64,000 nucleotides of DNA, taken from contig NZ_LFXL01000010.1 in assembly GCF_001270745.1 (NCBI RefSeq), forward strand, positions 124,001 to 188,000, in the 5' to 3' direction. Below the pieces are notes generated by a model, which made no database searches, was not told where the DNA came from, and was given only the letters and a program-made list of their open reading frames with translations. The stretch comes from Jiangella muralis. Its GTDB lineage: Bacteria > Actinomycetota > Actinomycetes > Jiangellales > Jiangellaceae. Numbering within the stretch: position 1 is the first letter of the stretch; every line of letters begins with the position of its first letter. Both the position numbers and the translations under genes were made by a program. Shown piece after piece: positions 17,952 to 27,587 of the stretch.

Positions 17952-19129
17952 AGGGGTCCTCCAGAGGGTGGTGCCGGCAGCCAGCGGCCACGCAGCACGG
18001 TGGCCCAGGGCCGGAAGCCGGGGTCGAAGATCGCCAGGTCCGCGTCCATGCCGGCGGCGACGGTGCCGCGGCGCGCGGACAGCCCGGCGACGGCGGCGGG
18101 CCGGCTGGTGGCCAGGGCGACCACCTCGGCAAGCGGCCAGCCGAGGTCGTCGTGCAGGTGGGCGAGCATGCCGGGCAGCGTGCTGGTGCTGCCGCCGAAC
18201 GCGTCGGCGCCGGCCACCATGCCGACGCCGTCGCCGACGACGCACTCGACGGTGGCCAGCCGGTAGCGGTACCCGGCGGGCATGCCGGTACCCGGGGTGC
18301 CGTCGGAGACCACGACGAGGCGGTCGCCGGTGCAGCGCCGGGCGATCTCCAGCAGCTCGGGCGGGAGGTGCCGGCCGTCGGCGATCACCTCCGCGGTGAG
18401 GTCCGCCGCGGCCAGCGCGCCCTCGAGCAGGCCGGGGACGCGCCAGGGCCCCTCGCGGCGGGTGGTGGACTGGCCGCTCCACAGGTGGGTGACGTGCGTC
18501 AGCCCGGCGCCGGCCGCTTCGGCCAGCTGCCGCGCCGTCGCGTCGCTGTGCCCGGCCGCGACAACGACGCCCGCGGCGGCCAGCCGCCGGGTGGCGTCGA
18601 CGGCGCCGGGCAGCTCCGGCGCGAGCGTGATCATCCGCAGCGTCGCGGCCTGCTCCAGCAGCACGTCCACGTCGCGCGGTGCCGGCGGGACCAGGACGGC
18701 GGGATCGTGCGCGCCGCACTGGGCGGCCGCGAGGAACGGGCCCTCCAGGTGGACGCCGAGCACCCGGGCGGCGTCGGCGGGAGTTCCGGCGACGAGGCCG
18801 GACAGCGCCGCGATGCGCGCCGCCAGCACGTCCACCGGCGCCGACACCAGGCTCAGCTGCACGCTGGTGACGCCGGCCGCGGCGAGGTGGCGCAGCACCG
18901 CCGTCACCCCCGCGTCGCCGGCGTCGTCGAAGGCGTGGCCGGCGGCGCCGTGCACGTGCAGGTCGATCAGCCCCGGCGTGACGACCCGGCCGCCGACGTC
19001 GACGACCTGGGCGTCCGCCGGCACAGGGCCGGCGCCGACGGCGACGATCCGGCCGCCGTCGGCCAGCACCGTCCGGTCAGGCTCGACCCGGCCGTCGCTC
19101 ACCACCGTCGCGTGCGTCAGCGCCAGCAT
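17948..19129 (-). CDS. nagA: N-acetylglucosamine-6-phosphate deacetylase
   Basis: Removes acetate from N-acetylglucosamine-6-phosphate. It is a 393-residue amidohydrolase-fold protein with the metal-site motif LIDLHVHG, the HLEGPFL segment (about 130), AGHSDATARQL, LTHVTHLWSG and the catalytic Asp in VVVSDGTPGTG. The Asp-containing motif is shifted from the usual SDAMAATG wording, so substrate preference may differ. The ATG at 19127-19129 is preferred over GTG at 19138 because AAAGG is then correctly spaced. An operator-like site lies just upstream at 19145-19156. It shares an operon with uronate genes, which is unusual. Confidence 0.88.
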   Translation of the reverse strand: MLALTHATVVSDGRVEPDRTVLADGGRIVAVGAGPVPADAQVVDVGGRVVTPGLIDLHVHGAAGHAFDDAGDAGVTAVLRHLAAAGVTSVQLSLVSAPVDVLAARIAALSGLVAGTPADAARVLGVHLEGPFLAAAQCGAHDPAVLVPPAPRDVDVLLEQAATLRMITLAPELPGAVDATRRLAAAGVVVAAGHSDATARQLAEAAGAGLTHVTHLWSGQSTTRREGPWRVPGLLEGALAAADLTAEVIADGRHLPPELLEIARRCTGDRLVVVSDGTPGTGMPAGYRYRLATVECVVGDGVGMVAGADAFGGSTSTLPGMLAHLHDDLGWPLAEVVALATSRPAAVAGLSARRGTVAAGMDADLAIFDPGFRPWATVLRGRWLPAPPSGGPL

Positions 19130-19144
19130 CGCTGCCACCTTTCA

Positions 19145-19156
19145 GCAACCGTTTGG
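19145..19156. promoter_or_regulatory. LacI-type operator-like site upstream of nagA
   Basis: On the minus strand reads CCAAACGGTTGC, one mismatch from the site at 13886-13897. It lies in the 34-bp gap between nagB and nagA, so it could affect nagA independently or act as a roadblock. Confidence 0.4.
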
Positions 19157-19163
19157 ATCGGGC

Positions 19164-19946
19164 TCAGCCGACCGGGACCTCCAGCTGTCCGGCCGACTCG
19201 GGGTCGAGGAACAGTGTCGCGTGCCCGGCCGTCCGCAGGATGGTCGCGGGGCAGGCCGGGCTGATCTCGTCGCGCAGCGCGGCCGCGACGGCCGCCGCCT
19301 TCCGCTGGTCCGGCGTGCAGACCAGCACCCGGGCGCCCGACAGCAGCGCCGGCACGGTGAGCGAGATCGCGGTGGCCGGAACGGTGGCGTCGTCCGGGAA
19401 GTGCCCCTCCCCGACCTGCTGCGCGCGCGACTCCGGCGTCAGCGTGATGACCCGGGCCAGCCGCTGGTCGGCGAAGTCGGCCTCGTTCGGCTCGTTGAAC
19501 GCGATGTGGCCGTTCTCGCCGATGCCCATGCAGATGAGGTCCAGCGGCGCGGCCCGCAGCAGGTCCTCGTAGCGGCGGCACTCGGCCTCGGCGTCGGGCG
19601 CGTCGCCGTCGATGTAGTGCACCTGCTCGGGCCGGAACGGCTCCTCGATGCGCTCGCGGATCCAGCGCCGGAAGCTGGCCGGGTGGTTCGCGTCGATGCC
19701 GACGTATTCGTCCAGGTGGAACGCGGTCACGCGGTCCCACGGGACGTCCTGCGACCGCAGCGCCTGGACGAACGCGAACTGCGAGTTGCCGGTGGCGAAG
19801 ACGGCGCGGGCGCGGCCGGTGCGGGCGACGGCGTCGCGGAGGACGGCGGCCGCGCGTTCCGCTGCCGCCTGGCCCATCTCGGCGGTGCCGGAGTGCACCT
19901 CGACCGCGAGCTCGCCGGCCTGGAACTGGGTGATCGGTTCGGACAC
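19164..19946 (-). CDS. nagB: Glucosamine-6-phosphate deaminase
   Basis: Converts glucosamine-6-phosphate to fructose-6-phosphate and ammonia. It has 260 residues, the standard NagB length. Key motifs are ATGNSQFAFV (phosphate loop), TAFHLDEYVGI with the catalytic Asp, and CMGIGENGHIAFNEP with the active-site histidine. The GTG start at 19944-19946 has an AGGAGGG ribosome binding site 5 nt upstream; longer in-frame versions run into the promoter. It leads the operon nagB-nagA-uxaA-reductase and is divergent from the pectate lyase gene. Confidence 0.93.
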   Translation of the reverse strand: MSEPITQFQAGELAVEVHSGTAEMGQAAAERAAAVLRDAVARTGRARAVFATGNSQFAFVQALRSQDVPWDRVTAFHLDEYVGIDANHPASFRRWIRERIEEPFRPEQVHYIDGDAPDAEAECRRYEDLLRAAPLDLICMGIGENGHIAFNEPNEADFADQRLARVITLTPESRAQQVGEGHFPDDATVPATAISLTVPALLSGARVLVCTPDQRKAAAVAAALRDEISPACPATILRTAGHATLFLDPESAGQLEVPVG

Positions 19947-19990
19947 AGAAACCCTCCTGTGGGCATCGCTGGACGACGTCGCTGCAACCC

Positions 19991-20030
19991 TACTGCAAGT
20001 ATTGACACAAATGCACAACCGCTTGCAGTA
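19991..20030. promoter_or_regulatory. Divergent nagB/pectate-lyase promoter with inverted repeat and LacI-type site
   Basis: TACTGCAAG (19991-19999) and CTTGCAGTA (20022-20030) form a perfect 9-bp inverted pair 22 bp apart. On the minus strand 20015-20026 reads GCAAGCGGTTGT, a member of the GCAANCGGTTGY set. A similar ACTGCAAG/CTTGCAGT pair occurs at 1818-1845. Confidence 0.55.
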
Positions 20031-20069
20031 TCGACCGCACCTACCCCGCTCCCAGGTCTTGGAGGATCG

Positions 20070-22346
20070 ATGAGCTCCATTCCGGATGCCCGCCCCGACC
20101 GCACGGAGAACCACACCCTCACCCGCCGCGCCTTCACCGCGGCCGGCGCCCTCGCCGGCGTCGGCGCGTTCGTCGCCGGCTCACCCGCCTTCGCCGCCGT
20201 CCGCCGCGGCACCGCCGATGCCCTGGTCCCCGCGTTCCCCGGCGCGCTGGGCTGCGGCATGTACACGACCGGCGGCCGCGGCGGCGACGTCTACGAGGTG
20301 ACCAATCTCAACGACTCCGGCGCCGGGTCGCTGCGGGAGGGCGTGAAGGGCAGCAACCGCACCGTCGTCTTCCGCGTCTCCGGCACCATCTACCTCAACT
20401 CGCGCCTGGACCTGACCGGCTCGAACCTCACCGTCGCCGGCCAGACCGCGCCCGGCGACGGCATCTGCATCGCCGGCTACCCCACCCGCATCGCCGGGCA
20501 GAACGTCGTCGTCCGGTACCTGCGCTGCCGCATGGGCGACATCGCCGGCGTCACCGAGGACGCGATGTGGTTCCGCCGCACCGCCGACGTCGTGCTGGAC
20601 CACTGCTCGCTGACGTGGAGCACGGACGAGGCGCTGTCGCCGTACGAGAACACCCGGGTGTCGGTGCAGTGGTGCATCGTCGGCGAGAGCCTGACGATGT
20701 CGGTGAACCCGGAGGGACGGCACGGCTACGGCGGCATCTGGGGCGGCGAGAACGTGTCGTTCCACCACAACCTGATCATCCACAACTCCAGCCGCAACCC
20801 GCGGTTCGCGCCGGTCAACGCCACCGGGCCGGACTACGCGCTGAGCGTCGACCACCAGAACAACGTCATCTACAACTGGGGCTTCAACTCCGCGTACGGC
20901 GGCGAGGACTCCGCCGGCATCAACATGATCGGCAACTACTACCGGCCCGGGCCGGACACGCTGGCCGAGGTCCGCGACCGCATCGTCGAGCCGACAGTGA
21001 GCACGCTCGGCGGGCCGGGCACCTGGTACGTCGCGGACAACTACGTCGACGGGTCGCCCGAGGTCACCGCCGACAACACGCTCGGCATCGACGGCACCGT
21101 GCCGATCACGCTGCGCACCGCCCCGGTGCCGTTCCCGCAGCCGCTGCCGGCCGAGGCGGCGACCGTCGCGTTCGAGCGGGTGCTGAACGAGGTCGGTGCG
21201 ATCCTGCCGCGCCGCGACTCCGTCGACGCCCGGCTGGTCGAGGACGTGCGGCGGCGCACGGGCCGGCTGATCAACTCGCAGACCGAGGTGGGCGGCTGGC
21301 CGTCGCTGGCGTCGGCCCCGGCGCCGGTCGACAGCGACCACGACGGCATCCCGGACGCGTGGGAGCAGGCCAACGGCCTGAACCCGAACGACCCGGCGGA
21401 CCGCAACACCGTCGGCGCCGACGGCTACACGAACCTGGAGCGCTACCTGAACTCGATCGCCGGCCCGGCGGCGGCCAACCCGTCCGTCACGCTGCTGCAG
21501 CCGGGGACGAACGCGCTGGTGGCGGCCGCGCGGACGGACGCGCGGGTGGTGCTGAACGCGAACGCGACCGGCCACGGCGCCGACATCGACCGGGTCGAGT
21601 TCTACGCCGGCGACGAGCTGATCGGCACCGCCACCAGCGCCCCCTACCGGGTCGAGTGGACCGGTGTCGCCGACGGCAGCTACTTCGTCACCGCCCGCGC
21701 CGTCGACACGTCCGGCAACGCCACCTCCACGACGTCGACCCCGGTGCACGTCAATCGGATCACCCGCACCGCGCCCTGGGTCGGCGCCGACATCGGCTCG
21801 GTGCCGGTGCGCGGCGCCACCTCCGTGGCCGGCGACGCGGTCACGGTGAAGGGATCGGGCTCGATCGGCGGGACGGCGGACAGCTTCCGGTTCGCGTTCC
21901 AGCGCCGCGGCGGCGACTGCGAGATCGTCGCCCGGGTCGACGCGATCAGCAAGGTGTACCCGGAGGTGGCCGCCGCGGTGATGATCCGCGCCGACCTCGC
22001 GCCGTCGGCCCCGTTCGCGATGATGGAGCTGACCTACCTGGGCAGCGGCAAGGTGTCGCGCTTCTCGATCCGGTCCGCGCGCGGCGCCGAGGCCGCCGTC
22101 ACCCAGTACCCGGAGGTGCCCGAGGAGGTGCCGATCGACACCCCCTACTGGGTCCGCCTCACCCGCCGCGGCGGCACCGTCGCCGGCGCCGTCTCCCCCG
22201 ACGGCGTGACGTGGCACGAGGTCGGCGCCGCTGACCTCGCCCTGCCGCCGTCCGCCTTCCTCGGGCTCGCCGTCGACGGCCACCAGGAGAACACGTCCAA
22301 CGCCCGCTACACGACGGCCACGTTCGGCGCGGTCACCCTTAGCTGA
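20070..22346 (+). CDS. Secreted multidomain pectate lyase
   Basis: Cleaves polygalacturonate by beta-elimination outside the cell. It has 758 residues. A twin-arginine signal (LTRRAFTAAGALAGVGAF, cleavage near SPAFA-A) precedes a right-handed parallel beta-helix of about 300 residues (FPGALGCGMYTTGGRGGDVY, LTVAGQTAPGDGICI, DVVLDHCSLTWSTDEALSPY, SFHHNLIIHNSSRNPRF), the pattern of pectate-lyase family 1 relatives. A calcium-binding DSDHDGIPDAWEQANGLNPN segment, an Ig-like domain (VTLLQPGTNALV to TTSTPVHV) and a C-terminal beta-sandwich of about 180 residues follow. The ATG has GGAGG upstream. Galacturonides released would feed the uxaA route across the promoter. Confidence 0.9.
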   Translation: MSSIPDARPDRTENHTLTRRAFTAAGALAGVGAFVAGSPAFAAVRRGTADALVPAFPGALGCGMYTTGGRGGDVYEVTNLNDSGAGSLREGVKGSNRTVVFRVSGTIYLNSRLDLTGSNLTVAGQTAPGDGICIAGYPTRIAGQNVVVRYLRCRMGDIAGVTEDAMWFRRTADVVLDHCSLTWSTDEALSPYENTRVSVQWCIVGESLTMSVNPEGRHGYGGIWGGENVSFHHNLIIHNSSRNPRFAPVNATGPDYALSVDHQNNVIYNWGFNSAYGGEDSAGINMIGNYYRPGPDTLAEVRDRIVEPTVSTLGGPGTWYVADNYVDGSPEVTADNTLGIDGTVPITLRTAPVPFPQPLPAEAATVAFERVLNEVGAILPRRDSVDARLVEDVRRRTGRLINSQTEVGGWPSLASAPAPVDSDHDGIPDAWEQANGLNPNDPADRNTVGADGYTNLERYLNSIAGPAAANPSVTLLQPGTNALVAAARTDARVVLNANATGHGADIDRVEFYAGDELIGTATSAPYRVEWTGVADGSYFVTARAVDTSGNATSTTSTPVHVNRITRTAPWVGADIGSVPVRGATSVAGDAVTVKGSGSIGGTADSFRFAFQRRGGDCEIVARVDAISKVYPEVAAAVMIRADLAPSAPFAMMELTYLGSGKVSRFSIRSARGAEAAVTQYPEVPEEVPIDTPYWVRLTRRGGTVAGAVSPDGVTWHEVGAADLALPPSAFLGLAVDGHQENTSNARYTTATFGAVTLS

Positions 22347-22364
22347 GGCGCTACCCCGGCACGC

Positions 22365-22406
22365 GGTGGCGGATTGTGGTCGTCCCGGCGACCACAATCC
22401 GCCACC
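22365..22406. terminator. 18-bp perfect-stem hairpin between convergent genes
   Basis: Arms 22365-22382 and 22389-22406 are perfectly complementary (18 bp) around a 6-nt loop (TCCCGG). It lies between the pectate lyase stop and the 3' end of the inositol operon. Confidence 0.75.
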
Positions 22407-22436
22407 TCGTCGCTCCCAGCCGGGCGCAACGAGCCG

Positions 22437-23939
22437 TCAGGTGGTCGTCGGGAAGGAGTAGCTGGCCGCGATGGGGTGGTCGACCCGCGGCCAGCGCGAC
22501 GTCACGACCTTGGCGCGGGTGTAGAAGGCGATCCCTTCCGGGCCGTGCATGTGCGACTGGCCGAACAGCGAGTCCTTCCAGCCGCCGAAGGAGTAGTAGG
22601 CCATCGGCACCGGGATCGGCACGTTGATCCCGATCATCCCCACGCGCACGCCGCGCTGGAACCGCCGCGCCGCCTCGCCGGAGCCGGTGAAGATGGCGGT
22701 GCCGTTGCCGTACGGGTTGGCGTTGATCAGCGCGATCGCCTCGTCCACGTCGGCGGCGCGGACGACGGACAGCACCGGGCCGAAGATCTCGTCGCGGTAG
22801 ACGTCCATCGACGGGGTGACGTGGTCGAGCACGGTCGGGCCGACGAAGAAGCCGTCCTCGTGGCCGGGCACGACCAACCCGCGGCCGTCGACGGCCAGCG
22901 TCGCGCCCTGGCGCTCGCCGCCGTCGATGTAGCCGGTGATCCGGTCGCGGGCGGCGGCGGTGACGACGGGGCCCATCTCGCTGGCCTCGTCGCGCCCGGG
23001 GCCGACCCGGACCGCGGCCGCCTTCGCCGCCACCGCCTCGACGAGCCGGTCCGCGTCGGCGCTCGCGCCGACCGCGACCGCCGCCGAGATGGCCATGCAC
23101 CGCTCCCCCGCCGAGCCCATGGCCGCCGCGATCAGGTGGTCCGAGGCGAAGTCGAGGTCGGCGTCGGGCAGCACGACCGCGTGGTTCTTGGCGCCGCCGA
23201 GGGCCTGCACGCGCTTGCCGTTCGCGCCGGCCCGCTCGTGGATGTACTTCGCGATCGGGGTGGAGCCGACGAACGAGACGGCGGCGACGTCGGGGTGGTC
23301 CAGCAGCGCGTCGACGGCGGCCTTGTCGCCGTTGACGACGCTGAACACGCCGTCCGGCAGCCCGGCTTCGGCCCACAGGCGAGCCACCAGCTGCGACGCC
23401 GACGGGTCGCGCTCGCTCGGCTTGAGCACGAACGCGTTGCCGCAGGCGATGGCGACCGGGTGCATCCACATCGGCACCATCACCGGGAAGTTGAACGGGG
23501 TGATGCCGGCGACGACGCCGAGCGGCTCGCGGAAGCCGTACACGTCCACGCCGGTGGAGACCTGGTCGGAGTAGTCGCCCTTGAGCAGGTGCGGGATGCC
23601 GCAGGCGAACTCGATGACCTCGATGCCGCGATGCACCTCGCCGAGCGCGTCGGAGACGACCTTGCCGTGCTCGTCGGCGATGATCTCGGCCAGCTCCCGT
23701 GCGTGCCGGGTCACCAACTCGCGGAACGCGAACAGCACCTTGGTGCGCTTGGTGAGCGACGTCTGCGACCAGCTCTCGAACGCCTTCGCGGCGGCGGAGA
23801 CGGCCAGGTCGACGTCGGACGGCTCGGCCAGCAGCACCTCGGCCTGCTGCTGCCCGGTGGCCGGGTTCCACACCGGCGCGGTGCGGGTCGACCCGGCCCG
23901 CGTGGCGCCGCCGCCGATCCAGTGCTCGATGGTCCTCAT
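22437..23939 (-). CDS. iolA: CoA-acylating methylmalonate/malonate-semialdehyde dehydrogenase
   Basis: Last step of inositol catabolism: malonic semialdehyde to acetyl-CoA (or methylmalonate semialdehyde to propionyl-CoA) with NAD and CoA. The 500 residues show the MmsA-type features: [39 protein letters not shown] and the catalytic Cys in [11 protein letters not shown]. The C-terminal segment is [20 protein letters not shown]. The ATG overlaps the iolD stop by 4 nt. Terminal gene of the iol operon, followed by the hairpin at 22.37-22.41 kb. Confidence 0.95.
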   Translation of the reverse strand: MRTIEHWIGGGATRAGSTRTAPVWNPATGQQQAEVLLAEPSDVDLAVSAAAKAFESWSQTSLTKRTKVLFAFRELVTRHARELAEIIADEHGKVVSDALGEVHRGIEVIEFACGIPHLLKGDYSDQVSTGVDVYGFREPLGVVAGITPFNFPVMVPMWMHPVAIACGNAFVLKPSERDPSASQLVARLWAEAGLPDGVFSVVNGDKAAVDALLDHPDVAAVSFVGSTPIAKYIHERAGANGKRVQALGGAKNHAVVLPDADLDFASDHLIAAAMGSAGERCMAISAAVAVGASADADRLVEAVAAKAAAVRVGPGRDEASEMGPVVTAAARDRITGYIDGGERQGATLAVDGRGLVVPGHEDGFFVGPTVLDHVTPSMDVYRDEIFGPVLSVVRAADVDEAIALINANPYGNGTAIFTGSGEAARRFQRGVRVGMIGINVPIPVPMAYYSFGGWKDSLFGQSHMHGPEGIAFYTRAKVVTSRWPRVDHPIAASYSFPTTT

Positions 23940-25843
23940 GCGTCGTTCTCCTCCGTGTCCGGCCCCAGTAGCGGCCGTTGCGCCTTCTTCTGCCGCTCGT
24001 ACTCCGCGCGCGCGGCGCGGGTGGTGTCGAGTGCCGCCGTCTCGCTGACGGGGACGTCCCACCAGGAGTCGCTGTCCGGCGCGCCGGCCAGCGGGTCGGT
24101 CTCGACGTGGATCAGGATCGGGCCGCCGTCGGCCGGTGCGGCCTTCGCGTCGCGCAGCGCCGCGTGCAGCTCGTCCACCGTCCCCACCCGGACGACGGTG
24201 ACGCCCAGGCTGGCGGCGTTGGCGGCGAGGTCGACCGGGAGTGTGCCGCCGTCCAGCCGGCCGGTCTCGCCGGACCGGTACCGGTAGGCGGTGCCGAACC
24301 GCTGCGACCCGAGTGACTCGGACAGCGAGCCGATCGAGGCGAACCCGTGGTTCTGCACCAGCACCACGACGACCTTGACGCGCTCCTGGACGGCGGTCAC
24401 CAGCTCCTGCGCCATCATCAGGTAGGAGCCGTCGCCGACCATGACGAACACGTCGCGGTCGGGCGCGGCCATGCGGACGCCGACGCCCGCGGCGATCTCG
24501 TAGCCCATGGTCGAGTAGCCGTACTCGACGTGGTAGCCCTTCGGGTCGCGGGTGCGCCACAGCTTGTGCAGCTCGCCGGGCATCGACCCGGCCGCGTTGA
24601 CGACGACGTCGCGCGGCCCGCTGATCTCGTTGACGGCGCCGATGACCTCGGTCTGCGCGGGCAGCGGCTGGTGCCCGGCGGTGTAGGCGGCGGTGACGAC
24701 GGCGTCCCACTCGCGGTTCGCGCCGGTCGCCGCGGCCCGGTGCGACGGCGGCGCCATCCAGCCGGCCAGCTCGGACGTCAGCGCCTCGAGCGCGGCCCGG
24801 GCGTCGGCCACCAGCGGCAGGCCGGCGTGCTTGGCGCCGTCGAACGCGGCGACGTTGACGTTGACGAACCGCACGCCGGGGTGCTGGAACGCCGTCCGCG
24901 ACGCCGTCGTGAAGTCGCCGTACCGAGTGCCGATGCCGATCACGACGTCTGCCTCGCGGGCGAACCGGTTCGCGCCCGGCGTGCCCGTCGCGCCGACCGC
25001 GCCGAGCGCGAGCGGGTGGTCGTACGGCAGGCTGCCCTTGCCGGCCTGGGTCTCCGCGACCGGGATGCCGGTGGCATCGGCGAACACCCGCAGCGCGTCC
25101 GTCGCCTCGCTGTAGATCACGCCGCCGCCGGCGACGATCAGCGGGCGCTGGGCGGTGCGCAGCAGCGCGACGGCGCGGGCCAGCGCGGCCGGCTCGGGGA
25201 CGGGCCGCGGCACGTGCCACACGCGCTTCGCGAACAGCGGGGACGGCCAGTCGAACGCCTCGGCCTGCACGTCCTGCGGCATCGCCACCGTGACGGCGCC
25301 GGTCTCGGCCGGGTCGGTGAGCACCCGCATCGCGCCGAGGAGGGCGCCCGGCAGCTGCTCGGGCCGCCAGACCCGGTCGAAGTACCGCGACACCGGCCGG
25401 AACGTGTCGTTGACGGTGACGTCCGGCGCGTGCGGCTGCTCCAGCTGTTGCAGGACGGGGTCGGCGACCCGGGTGGCGAACACGTCGCCGGGCAGCAGCA
25501 GCACCGGCAGCCGGTTGATCGTCGCCAGCGCGGCGCCGGTGACCATGTTCGTCGCGCCCGGCCCGATCGACGACGTGCAGGCCAGCGTCGACAGCCGGTT
25601 GCGCATGCGGGCGTAGCCGACCGCCGCGTGCACCATGCCCTGCTCGTTGCGGGCCTGGTGGTACGGCAGCGCGTCCGGGTCGGCCAGCTCGGCCTCCAGC
25701 AGCGCTTGGCCGAGGCCGGCCACGTTGCCGTGCCCGAAGATGCCGAAGCAGCCCTCGATCAGCCGGTGTTCGACGCCGTCGCGCTCGGTGAACTGCGCGG
25801 CCAGGAACCGGACCGTGGCCTGCGCGACCGTCAGCCTCATCAT
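23936..25843 (-). CDS. iolD: 3D-(3,5/4)-trihydroxycyclohexane-1,2-dione hydrolase
   Basis: Thiamine-diphosphate enzyme that opens the inositol-derived ring to 5-deoxyglucuronate. It has 635 residues, usual for IolD. The N-terminal ThDP domain contains [19 protein letters not shown] and [19 protein letters not shown]; the C-terminal domain carries the cofactor motif [20 protein letters not shown] with [21 protein letters not shown]. The ATG at 25841-25843 overlaps the iolB stop (ATGA). It lies mid-operon between iolB and iolA. Confidence 0.96.
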   Translation of the reverse strand: MMRLTVAQATVRFLAAQFTERDGVEHRLIEGCFGIFGHGNVAGLGQALLEAELADPDALPYHQARNEQGMVHAAVGYARMRNRLSTLACTSSIGPGATNMVTGAALATINRLPVLLLPGDVFATRVADPVLQQLEQPHAPDVTVNDTFRPVSRYFDRVWRPEQLPGALLGAMRVLTDPAETGAVTVAMPQDVQAEAFDWPSPLFAKRVWHVPRPVPEPAALARAVALLRTAQRPLIVAGGGVIYSEATDALRVFADATGIPVAETQAGKGSLPYDHPLALGAVGATGTPGANRFAREADVVIGIGTRYGDFTTASRTAFQHPGVRFVNVNVAAFDGAKHAGLPLVADARAALEALTSELAGWMAPPSHRAAATGANREWDAVVTAAYTAGHQPLPAQTEVIGAVNEISGPRDVVVNAAGSMPGELHKLWRTRDPKGYHVEYGYSTMGYEIAAGVGVRMAAPDRDVFVMVGDGSYLMMAQELVTAVQERVKVVVVLVQNHGFASIGSLSESLGSQRFGTAYRYRSGETGRLDGGTLPVDLAANAASLGVTVVRVGTVDELHAALRDAKAAPADGGPILIHVETDPLAGAPDSDSWWDVPVSETAALDTTRAARAEYERQKKAQRPLLGPDTEENDA

Positions 25844-26700
25844 CGTTCCTTCCCCATGGGCAGACGCGGGTCGGGCGCCTGCGCCGCCCACTCGTCGCGG
25901 ACCCAGGCGTGCGCCGGGTCGTCGCTGATCAGCCACTCGCGGGTAGCGCCCGGCCCGGCCATGACGTTCAGGTAGTACAGGTGGTACCCGGGCGCGGCGA
26001 CGGACGGGCCGTGCCAGCCGTGCGGCACCAGCACGACGTCACCGCCGCGCACCTCGGCCAGCAGGTCGATCGGCCGGTCGTCGGTGCCGTAGACCCGGTG
26101 GAAGCCGAACCCGGCCGGGTCGCTGACCTCGAAGTAGTAGATCTCCTCCAGCTCCGACTCGACGCCGGGCTGGTCCACGTCGTGCTTGTGCGGCGGGTAC
26201 GACGACCAGTTGCCGGCCGGCGTGATGACCTCGACGGCGATCAGCCGGTCCGCGTCGAACGTGCCGGCCGACCCGAAGTTGTGCACCTGGCGGGTGGAGC
26301 TGCCGGCGCCACGGAGCTCGACGGCGACGTCGCTCGCGGGCAGGTAGCGGGCGGCCAGCCGGTTCGCGCAGGGCGCGGCCGGCAGCGCGAACCGGGCGCC
26401 GTCGGCGGCGGTGACAGTCACCGTCGCGTCCCGCGGCACATAGACGGTGTCGGACGGGCCGCTGAACACATCGGGACGGCCGATCAGCTCGAACCGCTCG
26501 CTGTCGACCTCGACCGTGCCGCCGCCGTTGAGCGGCAGCACGAACAGCTCCTCGGCACCGGACCCGAACGCGTGCGACTCCCCCGGCCCCAGCTCCAGCA
26601 CCCGCAGCGACGTCCACCGCCAGCCCTCGACGGTCGACGGGGTCAGTTCGACGGCGTACGGGCCGCGCGCGGCGGACCCGGCCGGGCGGTACCAGCTCAT
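25840..26700 (-). CDS. iolB: 5-deoxy-glucuronate isomerase
   Basis: Isomerises 5-deoxy-D-glucuronate to 2-deoxy-5-keto-D-gluconate. The 286-residue bicupin has metal-site segments [27 protein letters not shown] and [27 protein letters not shown], both strongly typical of IolB. The ATG overlaps the stop of the aldolase-like gene (4 nt). Position between the aldolase-like gene and iolD fits the pathway. Confidence 0.95.
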   Translation of the reverse strand: MSWYRPAGSAARGPYAVELTPSTVEGWRWTSLRVLELGPGESHAFGSGAEELFVLPLNGGGTVEVDSERFELIGRPDVFSGPSDTVYVPRDATVTVTAADGARFALPAAPCANRLAARYLPASDVAVELRGAGSSTRQVHNFGSAGTFDADRLIAVEVITPAGNWSSYPPHKHDVDQPGVESELEEIYYFEVSDPAGFGFHRVYGTDDRPIDLLAEVRGGDVVLVPHGWHGPSVAAPGYHLYYLNVMAGPGATREWLISDDPAHAWVRDEWAAQAPDPRLPMGKER

Positions 26701-27587
26701 AGCAGGCTCACCGCCGTGTCGACCGCCGCCGCGACGTCACCGTCCGGCGGGTACAGCAGCGTCCGGCCGACCACCAGGCCGAGCGCCGTCGGCAGCCGCA
26801 GCACCTTCTCCCACTGCCGGAACGCGGCGTCCGGGTCGTCCGGCACCTCGCCGCCGAGCAGCACCGCCGGCAGCGTCGACGCCGCCAGCACCCGCTCCAT
26901 GCCGGCCGGGTCGTCGTCGACGACGGGCAGCTTCAGCCAGGTGTAGGCGGACGTGTTGCCCAGCCCGGCCGCGACCGTCACCGACCGGATGACCGCCTCG
27001 GTGGACAGGTCGTTGCGCAGCCGGCCGTCGTCGTCGCGGTAGGAGATGAACGGCTCGACCAGCGCGATCTTCCGGCGTTCGGCGAGGTCGTCGACGGCCT
27101 GCCCGCAGGCCTGCAGCGTCGGCGCCGTCGCCGGGTCGCCGGGGTCGATGCGCAGCAGCATCTTGCCCATCTCGAAGCCCATGGCCTCGATGCCGCCGGC
27201 GTCGTAGCCGGTGAACCGGTCGTCGACCTCGAAGACCGTGCCGGCCAGGCCGCCGCGGTTCATCGAGCCGACCACGACCTTGTCGTCCAGCGCGCCGAGC
27301 AGCAGCAGGTCCTCGAGCACGTCCGCCGTGGCCAGCACGCCGTTGACGCCGGGCCGGCTCAGCGCGACCACCAGGCGGTCCAGCAGCTCGCCGCGGTCGG
27401 CCATCGCCAGCGCGTCGCGACCGGCCCGCAGCGCGCCGCGCGCCGGGTGGTCGGCCGCGATGACCATGAGCTTGCCGGTCGGGCCGAGCAGCGAGCCGGG
27501 CCGCTTGCGGGCGGCGGCGGCCGCGGCGATCGCCTCGGGCCGGTGGATGCGCGTCTCGACGATGGTGCGCACGTGATCAGCGGACAT
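26697..27587 (-). CDS. DeoC-like (beta/alpha)8-barrel aldolase of the Cgl0158 type
   Basis: Protein of 296 residues that accompanies iolC in many actinobacterial inositol operons and probably cleaves 2-deoxy-5-keto-gluconate-6-phosphate (the IolJ step). Visible features are KLMVIAADHPARGALRAG (a class I aldolase-like strand), LVEPFISY, and a Lys in YTWLKLPVVDDDPAGMERVLAA that may be the Schiff-base residue. It is not the DhnA or IolJ wording of Bacillus, so function rests on operon position. The ATG has the strong ribosome binding site GGAGGGG and lies 11 nt inside the end of iolC. Confidence 0.8.
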   Translation of the reverse strand: MSADHVRTIVETRIHRPEAIAAAAAARKRPGSLLGPTGKLMVIAADHPARGALRAGRDALAMADRGELLDRLVVALSRPGVNGVLATADVLEDLLLLGALDDKVVVGSMNRGGLAGTVFEVDDRFTGYDAGGIEAMGFEMGKMLLRIDPGDPATAPTLQACGQAVDDLAERRKIALVEPFISYRDDDGRLRNDLSTEAVIRSVTVAAGLGNTSAYTWLKLPVVDDDPAGMERVLAASTLPAVLLGGEVPDDPDAAFRQWEKVLRLPTALGLVVGRTLLYPPDGDVAAAVDTAVSLL

